The translations under genes were made by a program, and so were the position numbers. A stretch of DNA of 35,226 nt from Bacteroidaceae bacterium (GTDB taxonomy: Bacteria; Bacteroidota; Bacteroidia; Bacteroidales; Bacteroidaceae), in contig JAFXDG010000076.1 in the NCBI GenBank assembly GCA_017521285.1, positions 1 through 35,226 of the forward strand. The letters are read 5' to 3'. Shown here in pieces: positions 1-10,357 of this stretch. Below the pieces are notes generated by a model. That model did not search any database and was not told where the DNA came from. It saw only the letters and a program-made list of their open reading frames with translations. Every line of letters starts with the position of its first letter. The first letter of the stretch is position 1.

Positions 1-141
1 CGGGGAAAGGGAACACACGTTAGAATGGATGTCTTCTATATGGGCATTGTCGTATGTATTTCTCTCCATGCCACGAAAAACCTCCACCACACTGTGTATG
101 GCCGTTATTTGATGCTGAGGGTTTTCTAACTTGAATTTCAT
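1..141 (-). CDS. Type III restriction enzyme (Res) / DEAD-helicase N-terminus, partial
   Basis: Reading the minus strand from ATG at 141-139 gives 47 open codons that run off the left edge. The peptide starts MKFKLENPQHQITAIHSVV and continues with VEVFRGMERNTYDNAHIEDI. The early QxQxxAI element resembles the Q-motif that opens SF2 helicase/nuclease subunits, and the order '...VVxVFxGxexNtxdna' is what I recall of type III restriction (Res) subunits in Bacteroidetes. Res subunits hydrolyse ATP and cut DNA together with a Mod methylase. The Walker motifs and the nuclease domain lie outside the window, so this is a family call from the N-terminus only. No mod gene lies upstream; the upstream neighbour is the divergent HU gene, so any partner must be to the left. 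Confidence 0.5.
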   Translation of the reverse strand, partial: MKFKLENPQHQITAIHSVVEVFRGMERNTYDNAHIEDIHSNVCSLSP

Positions 142-211
142 TTAAATTTCTTCCAGTAATTTATAAACTCCCAATAATAAATCTTTTTCAGAGTGTATCT
201 GATTCAGATTA

Positions 212-219
212 CAAAGATA
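212..219 (-). promoter_or_regulatory. Possible -7 box for the left-edge Res-like gene
   Basis: On the minus strand this octamer reads TATCTTTG, an exact match to the Bacteroidetes -7 consensus TAnnTTTG, about 70 nt upstream of the ATG at 141. I see no clear TTTG at the usual -33 spacing, so it may be a weak or regulated promoter or a chance match. Confidence 0.3.
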
Positions 220-280
220 ATGCAAATAATCAATACTACATCATAAAGAATACAAAATCTTGCATTTTTCACAAAGCAGA

Positions 281-308
281 TTTCTTCATTAGTCGACTAA
301 TGAGGAAA
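281..308. repeat. 28-bp palindrome with 18-bp perfect core
   Basis: TCATTAGTCGACTAATGA at 286-303 is a perfect 18-bp palindrome. It extends to 281-308 with a single mismatched pair (T285/G304), flanked by TTTC and GAAA. It lies in the intergenic region between the divergent Res-like and HU genes, about 60-70 bp upstream of the possible Res promoter. It has no T-tract, so an operator is more likely than a terminator. The binding protein is unknown. Confidence 0.55.
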
Positions 309-424
309 ATTAGAACCGTATAGGAAACTCCCCCGCCCTTCATCCTGACTCACCTCATACACCTTACTTCCCAACCACATCTAACCTACCTGCCCTACCC
401 CCTCGATACAGACTCTCCAAACAG

Positions 425-510
425 ACTCACTTGATGCGAGTCGGAAAACTCACAATGAGTGAATCGGGGAACTCACTTGGGGTGAGCCGGGCGACTCACA
501 AAAGTGAATC
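425..510. repeat. Four-unit, 23-bp tandem array of mini-hairpins
   Basis: The hexamer ACTCAC begins at 425, 448, 471 and 494, an exact 23-bp period. Each unit can fold on itself. Unit 1 has GACTC...GAGTC, unit 2 has ACTCA-CAA-TGAGT, unit 3 has CTCAC-TTGGG-GTGAG, and unit 4 has TCAC-AAAA-GTGA. The array ends just upstream of the -33 region of the HU-like gene. The 5' flank (about 326-410) is strongly pyrimidine-rich on the plus strand. Apart from this array, the palindrome at 281-308 and the promoters, I see nothing coding in 142-575. Confidence 0.7.
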
Positions 511-521
511 TTTGTAAAAAG

Positions 522-553
522 CTTGCTTTCGGGGAGTAAATGTAGTATCTTTG
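522..553 (+). promoter_or_regulatory. Promoter of the HU/winged-helix gene
   Basis: The -7 box is TATCTTTG at 546-553 (TAnnTTTG). The -33-like box is CTTG at 522-525, with a 20-nt gap. The ATG follows at 576, giving a leader of roughly 15-18 nt. Confidence 0.6.
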
Positions 554-575
554 TGGAGACTAATACATAATTGAG

Positions 576-1172
576 ATGGCTATACACTATGAATTTTACA
601 GAAACCCAGACCCAAAGGGAACGGGTGAAAGGCGCTATCATGCGCGGGTGGTGAACTACGGACAAGTGAGCACAGAGCATCTTGTACGGGAAATGATGAA
701 AGGGAGCAGTGTGTCGAAAGGCGAAATACAGGGCATGCTGATGACACTGGCAGACAAGCTGAAAGAGTATCTGGGCGAAGGAAGAAGGGTGACAATTGAC
801 GGCATCGGTACGTTTCAGGTGAACCTCCGATGCAAAGAGGATGTGACAGACCCAGACAAAGCACAGGCTAGAGATATTGAGTTCAAGTCCATTTCATTCC
901 GTGCGGACAAGGGATTGCGCAAGGAGATGAAGCAGAAGCAGATTCTACGTTCCTGTTTCAAGCCGCACTCGATGCCGATGACAGACGAGGAGATGAAGGC
1001 CAAACTGGAGGAATATTTTGCCAAGGAGGAGGTAATCACACGGAAGGGACTGCAAATCTACTGCAACCTGACAAAGTCAACGGCAACGCGCACCCTCAAA
1101 CGCTTGGCCGAACAGGGGATTCTCCGCAATGTCTCTACAGACAGGAATCCGGTGTATATGCTGAATAAGTGA
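576..1172 (+). CDS. HU-family DNA-binding protein with C-terminal winged-helix domain
   Basis: This 198-aa protein has two parts. Residues about 1-118 form an HU/IHF-like fold of the Bacteroidetes type: an N-terminal strand, then the helix region HLVREMM...IQGMLMTLADKLKEYL, then the strand motif RRVTIDGIGTFQVNL. Residues about 130-198 (MTDEEMKAKLEEYFAKEEVI, then RKGLQIYCNLTKSTATRTLK) look like a winged helix-turn-helix, with a helix-turn-helix at LQIYCNLTKSTATRTLKRL and a wing ending in NPVYML. HU proteins bend and organise DNA; the extra domain suggests sequence-specific binding. It is monocistronic, with its own promoter and a terminator starting at its stop codon. I infer a chromosome- or repeat-associated regulator, since no target is shown. 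The start is chosen because the promoter and leader fit and the HU fold begins at once. Confidence 0.75.
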   Translation: MAIHYEFYRNPDPKGTGERRYHARVVNYGQVSTEHLVREMMKGSSVSKGEIQGMLMTLADKLKEYLGEGRRVTIDGIGTFQVNLRCKEDVTDPDKAQARDIEFKSISFRADKGLRKEMKQKQILRSCFKPHSMPMTDEEMKAKLEEYFAKEEVITRKGLQIYCNLTKSTATRTLKRLAEQGILRNVSTDRNPVYMLNK

Positions 1173-1240
1173 AGAGTGAAGAATGAAGAATCCTATAGTC
1201 TGTACATTATGATTCTTCACTCTTCGTTCTTCACTTTTTT
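1169..1240. terminator. Bidirectional terminator built from GTGAAGA-type repeats
   Basis: The arm at 1169-1192 pairs with 1211-1234 (21 of 24 positions complementary) around an 18-nt loop, and a T-run follows on the plus strand. The left arm begins inside the HU stop codon region (TGA at 1170-1172), and the right arm ends at the stop of the convergent neopullulanase (1239-1241). Both arms consist of degenerate 7-bp GTGAAGA units. Confidence 0.65.
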
Positions 1241-3140
1241 ACAGTTCCAACACCAGCGACTCACGCGGAGCGAGTTTGAGTGTGCCTGTCAGGTTGACTG
1301 ACTTGCTGGTAAGAATATCTTTTGCTGATGTTCTGCCTGAGATGACTTCAGCATAGCGCTCCATGGGAAGTTCATTTTCTTTAGTCGTTCCATTCAGTAT
1401 GACAAGTACTGTCTTTCCTTCATGCTGACGGGCATAGACGTAACAACCCTTGAAAGGAATAAAGTGGGTGAGTGTACCCTCATGGATAGCCTTGCATCCC
1501 TTGCGCCAGTTGAGGAGGGTCTTGCACCAGTTGAACATATCGTTCTGGGCTGCATTGCGTCCTTGGGCAGTGAAGCAGTTGTGTTTGTCCCCCGGCCATC
1601 CGCCAGGGAAGTCCTTACGCACATGACCGTCAGTAATCTGTTTGGTTCCGTTCATCAACACTTCGGTACCGTAATAGAGTTGGGGAATCCGACGTGTAGT
1701 GAGCAACAGGGTCAGTGCCTGCTTCAGCATGGGCACATCTTGTCCGTTACGCAGGAAGCGGTCAGTATCGTGATTTTCAATAAAAGCCATCACGCTGGCG
1801 GGATTGGGATACAGGTAGTCATAGACAAAGTTGTTGTAGATACGATTCAGTCCTGTCCACCACTCATCGGTCTCCTCCGAAGCTGCCTGATTGATACGGT
1901 CATAAAAGCTGAAGTCCATCACAGTCTTGAGGTTGCTGTTCAACCCAGCCACAGGACTGTCTTTCTGCCAAGCAGCAGTATAGGCAGGTTCAGTGACCCA
2001 TGTTTCGCCTACCACATTAAAGTTGGGGTACTCTTCATTCAGTTCAGCCATCCAGGCAGCCATGGCCCGAGCATCGGCATAGGGATAGGTATCCATGCGA
2101 ATACCGTCGATGCCAACGGTTTCAATCCACCATTTGCTGTTCTGAACCAAGTAGCGCATCACGTGGGGATTCTTCTGGTTAAGGTCGGGCATAGTGGGTA
2201 CGAACCATCCGTCCACTGTCTCACGCTTATCAGCTTTGGAGGCATAAGGGTCAAGCACCGGAGTCAGTTTGTACGAAGTCTGCAAGTAGGGACTGTTCTT
2301 CACATTGTTCAAACAATCGGGTGTACTCAACCACTCTGGCTCGTTGAACCAATCTTTCGATGGCATATCCTTCACCCACGGATGTTCAAATCCACAATGA
2401 TTGAATATCATGTCCATCACCAACTTGATGCCACGTGCATGACAATCAACAGCCAATTGACGGTATTCATCATTGGTGCCAAATCGGGGATCTACCCGAT
2501 AGTAGTTCGTTGTGGCATAGCCATGGTAAGTACTATTGCCATCACGGTCGGGCGAGTCATTCTCCAATACAGGCGTAAACCACAAAGCGGTCACTCCCAA
2601 TTCGGTGAAGTAGTCCAAATGTTGGCGCAATCCTTCGATGTCACCTCCATGGCGTAGGCTGGGTTCTTCACGGTTTACGATATAGTCAGCCATACCCTTC
2701 AACTGGTCATTTTCAGGTTTACCGTTAGCAAAACGGTCGGGCATAAGCATGTAGAGTACATCGCTGGCATCAAATCCCTGACGAGCGTTTCCATCCATAC
2801 GACGGGCACGAAGTTCATAATCGACCACCTGTTTCTTCTTTCCCTTCGCAAAGGTCAGTTGTAAAGTACCAGGAAGTGCATCTTCGTCCACATTCAGATA
2901 GACCAACAGATAGTTAGGCGAATCCAATCTGACGACACTACGCAATGCCACTCCATCATAATCGGCTAATGCCACATCAGCCTTGGCAATACCATCGCCA
3001 TACACCATCAGCTGCAACTCGGTCTGTTTCATCCCTGCAAACCAATATTCAGGCTCTATTCTCTCCACTGCCTCCGGTGCCTTGGCCGAAAGCCCCAAGC
3101 AGGACATCAGAAGTCCCATGAGTAATGTTGATTTTTTCAT
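1239..3140 (-). CDS. susA: Neopullulanase / cyclomaltodextrinase, GH13 (SusA type)
   Basis: A 633-aa secreted GH13 enzyme that hydrolyses alpha-1,4 (and some alpha-1,6) links in maltooligosaccharides and cyclodextrins. Residues 1 to about 20 are a signal peptide (MKKSTLLMGLLMSC...), predicting a periplasmic location. Residues about 25-112 form the N-terminal beta domain of cyclomaltodextrinases. The catalytic barrel follows from about 125, with the nucleophile D350 in GIDGIRMDTYPYAD, the acid/base E379 in NVVGETW and the third acid D458 in AFIENHDTDR. A C-terminal beta domain ends in LAPRESLVLEL. Length and motifs match SusA of the Bacteroides thetaiotaomicron sus locus (about 617 aa). It is the last gene of the operon GH77-pullulanase-GH97-GH13, 14 nt after the GH97 stop. 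All catalytic residues are present. Confidence 0.9.
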   Translation of the reverse strand: MKKSTLLMGLLMSCLGLSAKAPEAVERIEPEYWFAGMKQTELQLMVYGDGIAKADVALADYDGVALRSVVRLDSPNYLLVYLNVDEDALPGTLQLTFAKGKKKQVVDYELRARRMDGNARQGFDASDVLYMLMPDRFANGKPENDQLKGMADYIVNREEPSLRHGGDIEGLRQHLDYFTELGVTALWFTPVLENDSPDRDGNSTYHGYATTNYYRVDPRFGTNDEYRQLAVDCHARGIKLVMDMIFNHCGFEHPWVKDMPSKDWFNEPEWLSTPDCLNNVKNSPYLQTSYKLTPVLDPYASKADKRETVDGWFVPTMPDLNQKNPHVMRYLVQNSKWWIETVGIDGIRMDTYPYADARAMAAWMAELNEEYPNFNVVGETWVTEPAYTAAWQKDSPVAGLNSNLKTVMDFSFYDRINQAASEETDEWWTGLNRIYNNFVYDYLYPNPASVMAFIENHDTDRFLRNGQDVPMLKQALTLLLTTRRIPQLYYGTEVLMNGTKQITDGHVRKDFPGGWPGDKHNCFTAQGRNAAQNDMFNWCKTLLNWRKGCKAIHEGTLTHFIPFKGCYVYARQHEGKTVLVILNGTTKENELPMERYAEVISGRTSAKDILTSKSVNLTGTLKLAPRESLVLEL

Positions 3141-3154
3141 GTTTATTACGTGAT

Positions 3155-5287
<2,133 letters not shown>

Positions 5288-5308
5288 TTATTGATTTTAT
5301 TATTCGTC

Positions 5309-7294
5309 TCACTTATAGAATATCATAGCAGACTGGGCCGGCACGCTTACCTTGCCTCCCTTCACAACACCAAGACCTGCCTCATTCACCTGTCCGTCGC
5401 GACACACAACGGTGTATTCCCCTTTAGGAACATCCAGCTTCACGGCTTTGCGATTACCATTGAAGACCACATATATATCTTCCCATGCATCGCCACCAGC
5501 ATGTTCTTTCAGGCGATAAGCCACTACATTGGTTTTCTTTACAGGCAGGAACTCCAAATGCTTCACCACCTTCTCTGCATCTCCCAATCGGAATGCAGGA
5601 TGATGCTTACGCAAAGCAATCATATCCTTTATATATTTATATACATCGGCATATTCGCTTTTCTGTTTCCAAGGTATGACGTTGATGCTGTCAGGACTAT
5701 TGTAACTGTTGTGAACCCCCTTCTTGTCGCGCATCACTTCATCACCAGTCCAAATAAAAGGTACACCTTGCGATGTAAGGACAGCCGTCTCAGCCAATTT
5801 GTGCAAGCGTATGCGTTCCTCCATTTTGGCTTTAGATGAAACCGTGGCTTTAATGCGGTCGGCCAGACACATGTCATCATGACAGCTTACATAGCTGATC
5901 ATCTGTGTCGGTTGTGCAGCCCAAGGTGCCTGACTGTAATTCACCTTGGTGTAATCTACCTGTGGATGATTAATGGCTCCCACGATGCCAAACTTGATGC
6001 TTTCCTCATGTTCGGGTAACCCAATGAGGAATGCTCCGTCTGCGTCGTTGTTCCAAGGACCACGAAGACCGTCACGAATTTCATCACCAAATGCAGCAAT
6101 ACCCGGCAATTGGGCTGTATTGGCCTTCATAGCCAGTTGTTCAGCAGGAAGCACAGGTGATGCGGCAGCCCATCCCTCGCCGTAGATGAAAATGGTAGGG
6201 TCGATGCCGCTCACGGCACTACGGATGGCATTCATTGTTTCGATGTCGTGAATGCCCATCAGGTCAAATCGGAAGCCGTCAATGTGATATTCGTTTATCC
6301 AATAGAGAACAGACTCTATCATATACTTGCGCATCATAGGCATTTCGCTTGCCGTCTCGTTGCCACAACCACTTCCGTCAGCCAACGAGCCATCGGTGCG
6401 ATGACGATAGAAATATCCGGGTGCCGTACGCTCGAAATTGCTTCCAGCCACATCGAACACATGATTGTAAACCACATCGAGCACCACACGGATGCCAGCT
6501 TTGTGTAAAGCCTGTACCATCTGTTTGAATTCCTTAATACGTACAGCAGGGTCGGCCGCATTAGTAGAGTAACTACCCTCAGGTACGTTGTAGTTCAGAG
6601 GGTCGTATCCCCAATTGTATTGAGGCACGTGAGGTTTGCTCTCATCTACCGATGCATAATCATACGAAGGAAGCAGATGCACATGATTGACACCCAATTC
6701 GATGAGATTATCCAACCCTGTAGAGGCTCCATCAGCATTCTTGGTGCCACGTTCGGTCAAGGCCAAGAACTTTCCTTTGTTCTTAATCCCCGACTCAGGA
6801 TCGATACTATAGTCCCGATGGTGCATTTCATAAAGCACAATGTCGGCAAAACTGTTCAACGACGGACGTTCATCGTTCTCCCACCCTTCAGGGTCGGTAG
6901 TATCCATATCTATGATAGCTGCACGCCGGCCATTTACTCCCACCGCTTTGGCAAAGATACCGGGATTTTCATCAAGCCATTTCCCCTCATACATCAATTG
7001 GAATGTATAGAACTTGCCTTGCAAGTCTCCACTCACTTGGGTACTCCACGTGCCATCCATCGAACGGGAAAGTTCATACACCGATGTGGGTTTTCCACCT
7101 TCACCCGCATCATATAGGTTCACACGAGCCTTCTCTGCCATAGGTCCCCATACACTGAAACGGGTTGCAGCCGGGACATACGCCATTTCACAGATAGGCC
7201 CGGCAGGAATAGGCCATTGAGCCATATTTTGCGCCTCGGCAGCCATAGAAAGGCTCAGTAAAGAGGCGGCACAGATAAGGTTTATTGTTTTCAT
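5309..7294 (-). CDS. pulA: Type I pullulanase, GH13 (alpha-1,6 debranching)
   Basis: A 661-aa debranching enzyme that cuts alpha-1,6 links in pullulan and branched dextrins. The signal peptide (residues 1 to about 22, ending AAEAQ) predicts export to the periplasm. Residues about 40-130 form a CBM48-like N-terminal module. The type I pullulanase signature YNWGYDP lies at 226-232. The GH13 catalytic residues are D344 (GFRFDLMG), E373 (YGEGW) and D473 (SCHDD). It is the second gene of the operon. It follows GH77 after a 117-nt gap of degenerate ATTTAC-type repeats (7295-7411), in which I find no convincing promoter. Unlike its exported neighbours SusA and SusB, this activity is absent from the classical eight-gene sus cluster, so this operon covers branch points too. 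Confidence 0.92.
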   Translation of the reverse strand: MKTINLICAASLLSLSMAAEAQNMAQWPIPAGPICEMAYVPAATRFSVWGPMAEKARVNLYDAGEGGKPTSVYELSRSMDGTWSTQVSGDLQGKFYTFQLMYEGKWLDENPGIFAKAVGVNGRRAAIIDMDTTDPEGWENDERPSLNSFADIVLYEMHHRDYSIDPESGIKNKGKFLALTERGTKNADGASTGLDNLIELGVNHVHLLPSYDYASVDESKPHVPQYNWGYDPLNYNVPEGSYSTNAADPAVRIKEFKQMVQALHKAGIRVVLDVVYNHVFDVAGSNFERTAPGYFYRHRTDGSLADGSGCGNETASEMPMMRKYMIESVLYWINEYHIDGFRFDLMGIHDIETMNAIRSAVSGIDPTIFIYGEGWAAASPVLPAEQLAMKANTAQLPGIAAFGDEIRDGLRGPWNNDADGAFLIGLPEHEESIKFGIVGAINHPQVDYTKVNYSQAPWAAQPTQMISYVSCHDDMCLADRIKATVSSKAKMEERIRLHKLAETAVLTSQGVPFIWTGDEVMRDKKGVHNSYNSPDSINVIPWKQKSEYADVYKYIKDMIALRKHHPAFRLGDAEKVVKHLEFLPVKKTNVVAYRLKEHAGGDAWEDIYVVFNGNRKAVKLDVPKGEYTVVCRDGQVNEAGLGVVKGGKVSVPAQSAMIFYK

Positions 7295-7386
7295 AATTAC
7301 AGGTACAAATTACGATTTACAAAGTACAATTTAGCAGGAACCAATTACCATTCACAAAGTACAGCATCCACATGGGAATGGTACCT

Positions 7387-7410
7387 TGTAAATGGTAAAT
7401 CGTAAATGGA
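7387..7410. repeat. GTAAATN micro-repeat array directly after the GH77 stop
   Basis: Three degenerate 7-bp GTAAATG/GTAAATC units abut the minus-strand GH77 stop codon at 7412-7414. Inverted and direct relatives (TTTACAAAGTACA-like) fill most of 7300-7375. This is the only notable content of the 117-nt gap between the GH77 and pullulanase genes. Confidence 0.5.
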
Positions 7411-7411
7411 T

Positions 7412-10093
7412 TTATCTTCCACTACGTTTTATCAAATTCAGAATCTTTTCGTTCAGTGCCGGTTGCTCCATTAATTGCTCGATGGTCAAATGCATACGGT
7501 AACGCCAGTAATGGCGCGGATTGGCGGGCACGTTGATGCGTTCAAAGTTAGCATCCGGATAACGCAATTGCTCATCCATTGAAAGCCAATCCTGCAAACT
7601 GAGCAGACAAAGCATAGAGGGGCAGAAGAGGTGACGTGCAACCACTTCCTCACACAACCATCCGGGCATAGGATGCGGGGCATCACCGTCCTTCTGAAGC
7701 ATGTAGTTGTAGAAGCGTTGGGTGCGCTCTGCATCTTCGTCCCACCAGCCACGCAAAGTGGCCATGTCGTGGGTTGAAATGGTGGCCACTGAGCGGTAAG
7801 GGTTCTCTTCCAAGTGACCGAACTCATAATCAGGATTCTTCGACATGCTCTGAATTTCCAACGTCAGGATACGCAAGTCATTCATCACCCAAGGCACACA
7901 CGTAGGCACCATACCGAGGTCTTCGGCACACACGAGCATACGGGTAGCTCCCGTCAGGGCTGGCAATTTCTTCATGGCCTCATCGTACCAGAATTGGTCG
8001 TGGCGGCTATAGAAATAGTCATTATACAAACGGTTGAAAGCCTCTTTGTCGTTCCAGCTCAACGTCTGATACAGGAAATCATTCTGTGCACTGATGCGCG
8101 GATGATAGGAACCGGGCACTTTACGGTCGGGAACGAACAATACATTGCTGATAAGCGTATAGAGGCCATCACGGATGCAAAGGCTGTCACTGTCGGTACG
8201 CCCGCTGAAATGGGCTTCCACCTTACGTTGGGTGTCAAACTCCGGTTTCATTTCGTAAGTGCCGTCGCCCAAACGGTTCAGATAGGTTGTCCTTACCTCG
8301 TCGGCATGGCGGCCAAAGAGTGTGTCGAGCATACCTTCAGCAATGTAGGGACGGGTAAAGAAGTCTTTGCGGAAATAGAGACCATAGCCTTCAATCTCTT
8401 CGGGAGTCATAGGCATCGCCGGTGAGAACTGTCCGAGCAATCCGTGTACGCTATGCAACGGGATTTCCCAAATGCGGAAAAATCCCAGCACGTGGTCAAT
8501 ACGATAGGCATCGAAGTATTCGGCCATCTTGCTGAAACGGCGAATCCACCATTGGTAACCGTCGGCAGCCATAGCATCCCAGTTATAGGTGGGGAATCCC
8601 CAGTTCTGTCCGTTCACACTGAAGGCATCGGGCGGTGCACCGGCTTGTCCGTTCATATTGAAGTAATGCGGTTCCACCCATGCCTCCACACTATTGCGGC
8701 TGATGCCGATAGGGATATCACCCTTGATGACCACTCCCTTTTCACGGGCATAGCGCCCGGCTTCGAGCAGCTGCACGTGAAGCAGGTATTGCACATAGCA
8801 ATAGAAAGCTATTTCATCGGCAGCCTTCCCGGTAGTCAGTTCGGCCACCTCTTCAGTATTGTAGATGGCATGAGTGCTCCATGCACGGAAATCAGCCGTG
8901 CCGTTCAAGTCGCGCAAATAGCTGAATGCCGCATAGGGGCGCAACCAGTGTTCATTCTCTTTGTAGAAAGTCTTGTACGCCTCCGTAGCCAACGTATCTT
9001 TTCCCTGTTCCTTATATAATTGGCGCAAATAAGCCCGCTTGGTATTGTTCACTGCCTCGTAGTCAATTTGCGACAACGCATTCAGTTCCTTCCGTTTTGC
9101 TTCAAACTCATCGCGCATCTTTTTTACCTTCAAGGGCGGCAAGGCACGCACGTCCACATATTGCGGATGGAATGCATAGATAGAGATGCTGTTATAGGGG
9201 TATGAATCTGTCCAGGTGTGGTTAATCGTCGTATCATTGATGGGAAGAATCTGAATGACACGTTGACCCGTCAAGACAGCCCAATCAATCATACGGCGCA
9301 AGTCTCCAAAATCGCCCACGCCAAAACTTTCCTCGCTACGAAGCGAAAAGATGGGGATGACACATCCAGCCCCCTTCCAATCGCGCATGGGCAGATTCAC
9401 CGGTTCATCGTTTTGCACATGCACTTCATTCTCCTGCATATAGGGATAGCCCAACCGACGGTTGTCGCGGGCCTCCCAAGCCACCACCTCACCGGTTTCG
9501 CCATCCAATGCCAGGTATTTGTAATCAACAGTTCCCTGAATGTCGTCCACCTCCACAGGCACCATCCACACATTGGGAGCCGTCTCCACCATGCGCACTG
9601 CCTTACGGGTGTCCCACATGCCCCACATGGGATGGCTGCCACAGACGGCCAACACCTGGCCGCGTCCCAACCGGGGAGCCTCCACGCGCAACACCAATGT
9701 ACGCCCGCCGTAAGTCAATTTCGGTGTAGCGCCCATGTGGCGGGTAAAACTTTCGGTAAAGGCTGAAGTATAGAGATAAGCCTCCACAGGAATGTCGCGC
9801 CAATGATCGCACAAGGTATAGAGGCGGTTCTTGGCATCCAACGGAAGTCGGCGCACTCCTGCGGCTGTCCATTCGCGACGCACTACCTGTCCGTCATTCA
9901 CCACTTGGTAGCTATACTCCAAGCGACGTGCTGACATTGGCAAATCCACTTCACCACTCCAACAATAACCATCAGTGGTGCTCATCTCCACATTTTTGGA
10001 ACTCAGCTTTGAAGCCGACGAACCGTAGTTCAGCGCTATATTCAGTGCCTCGCCCCACTGGGTACGGTAAGCTATCAGAAATCGTATTTTCAT
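7412..10093 (-). CDS. malQ: 4-alpha-glucanotransferase GH77 with tandem N-terminal CBM20 (DPE2-like MalQ)
   Basis: An 893-aa amylomaltase that transfers alpha-1,4-glucan segments between maltooligosaccharides. There is no signal peptide, so it is cytoplasmic. Two starch-binding CBM20-like modules lie at about 1-110 and 125-235; the second contains VLAVCGSHPMWGMWD. The GH77 barrel starts near 245 (GCVIPIFSLRSEESFGVGDF). Family motifs are GDIPIGI (about 458-464), the 480s loop QAGAPPDAFSVNGQNWGF, the nucleophile D533 in FDAYRIDHVLGFFR, CAEDLG with the acid/base glutamate, and STHDMATLRGWW. A long insertion at about 320-430 inside the barrel matches the architecture of plant DPE2 rather than the roughly 500-aa bacterial MalQ. 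It is the first gene of the glucan operon, with a TACTTTTG promoter and an upstream LacI-type operator. Confidence 0.93.
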   Translation of the reverse strand: MKIRFLIAYRTQWGEALNIALNYGSSASKLSSKNVEMSTTDGYCWSGEVDLPMSARRLEYSYQVVNDGQVVRREWTAAGVRRLPLDAKNRLYTLCDHWRDIPVEAYLYTSAFTESFTRHMGATPKLTYGGRTLVLRVEAPRLGRGQVLAVCGSHPMWGMWDTRKAVRMVETAPNVWMVPVEVDDIQGTVDYKYLALDGETGEVVAWEARDNRRLGYPYMQENEVHVQNDEPVNLPMRDWKGAGCVIPIFSLRSEESFGVGDFGDLRRMIDWAVLTGQRVIQILPINDTTINHTWTDSYPYNSISIYAFHPQYVDVRALPPLKVKKMRDEFEAKRKELNALSQIDYEAVNNTKRAYLRQLYKEQGKDTLATEAYKTFYKENEHWLRPYAAFSYLRDLNGTADFRAWSTHAIYNTEEVAELTTGKAADEIAFYCYVQYLLHVQLLEAGRYAREKGVVIKGDIPIGISRNSVEAWVEPHYFNMNGQAGAPPDAFSVNGQNWGFPTYNWDAMAADGYQWWIRRFSKMAEYFDAYRIDHVLGFFRIWEIPLHSVHGLLGQFSPAMPMTPEEIEGYGLYFRKDFFTRPYIAEGMLDTLFGRHADEVRTTYLNRLGDGTYEMKPEFDTQRKVEAHFSGRTDSDSLCIRDGLYTLISNVLFVPDRKVPGSYHPRISAQNDFLYQTLSWNDKEAFNRLYNDYFYSRHDQFWYDEAMKKLPALTGATRMLVCAEDLGMVPTCVPWVMNDLRILTLEIQSMSKNPDYEFGHLEENPYRSVATISTHDMATLRGWWDEDAERTQRFYNYMLQKDGDAPHPMPGWLCEEVVARHLFCPSMLCLLSLQDWLSMDEQLRYPDANFERINVPANPRHYWRYRMHLTIEQLMEQPALNEKILNLIKRSGR

Positions 10094-10148
10094 CGTATCT
10101 CTCGGTTTAATAAATGTTTAGATTCTGTTTTCAGTTTTTCTTTTGGGT

Positions 10149-10156
10149 CAAAAGTA
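10149..10156 (-). promoter_or_regulatory. -7 box of the GH77-pullulanase-susB-susA operon
   Basis: The minus strand reads TACTTTTG from 10156 down to 10149, fitting TAnnTTTG. The first base is 61.5 bp from the centre of the operator at 10210-10225. No TTTG lies at a 20-nt gap; the nearest is at a 23-nt gap (plus-strand CAAA at 10180-10183). The ATG at 10093 follows a leader of about 50 nt. Confidence 0.6.
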
Positions 10157-10209
10157 CGACAAAAATACAACCGTTTTGGCAAAGAATTGCATTTTAATCT
10201 GTTAAATAG

Positions 10210-10225
10210 TTGCAAACGTTTGCAA
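10210..10225. promoter_or_regulatory. LacI-type operator upstream of the GH77 operon
   Basis: TTGCAAACGTTTGCAA is a perfect 16-bp palindrome with the central CG typical of LacI/CcpA-family sites. It lies between the divergent GH77 operon and the porin gene. Its core is identical to that of the operator beside the LacI gene (18411-18428). Confidence 0.8.
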
Positions 10226-10341
10226 TTTTGCAATTTGAATTTTCCAAAAAAGCCAGTCGCAAAAAAGAAAAAGCAAGTCGCATTTTTATTCCCTACACCA
10301 ATAAAAAATGTAATATGCGCGCGTAAACCGACTTTTTTCCC

Positions 10342-10349
10342 TAAATTTG
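10342..10349 (+). promoter_or_regulatory. Possible -7 box of the porin gene
   Basis: TAAATTTG matches TAnnTTTG but ends only 8 nt before the ATG at 10358, which would give a nearly leaderless transcript. No clear -33 box is present. It may be a chance match. Confidence 0.3.
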
Positions 10350-10357
10350 CAGCCGAT

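Noticed and set aside
1422-2657. 411-codon open frame on the plus strand inside the neopullulanase gene
   Set aside because: It lies antisense to a complete GH13 gene with all catalytic motifs. The translated sequence has no recognisable domain, and there is no promoter or neighbour logic.
10187-10357. In-frame N-terminal extension of the porin
   Set aside because: It crosses the LacI-type operator, is Lys/Phe-rich and stands before a normal signal peptide that starts at 10358.
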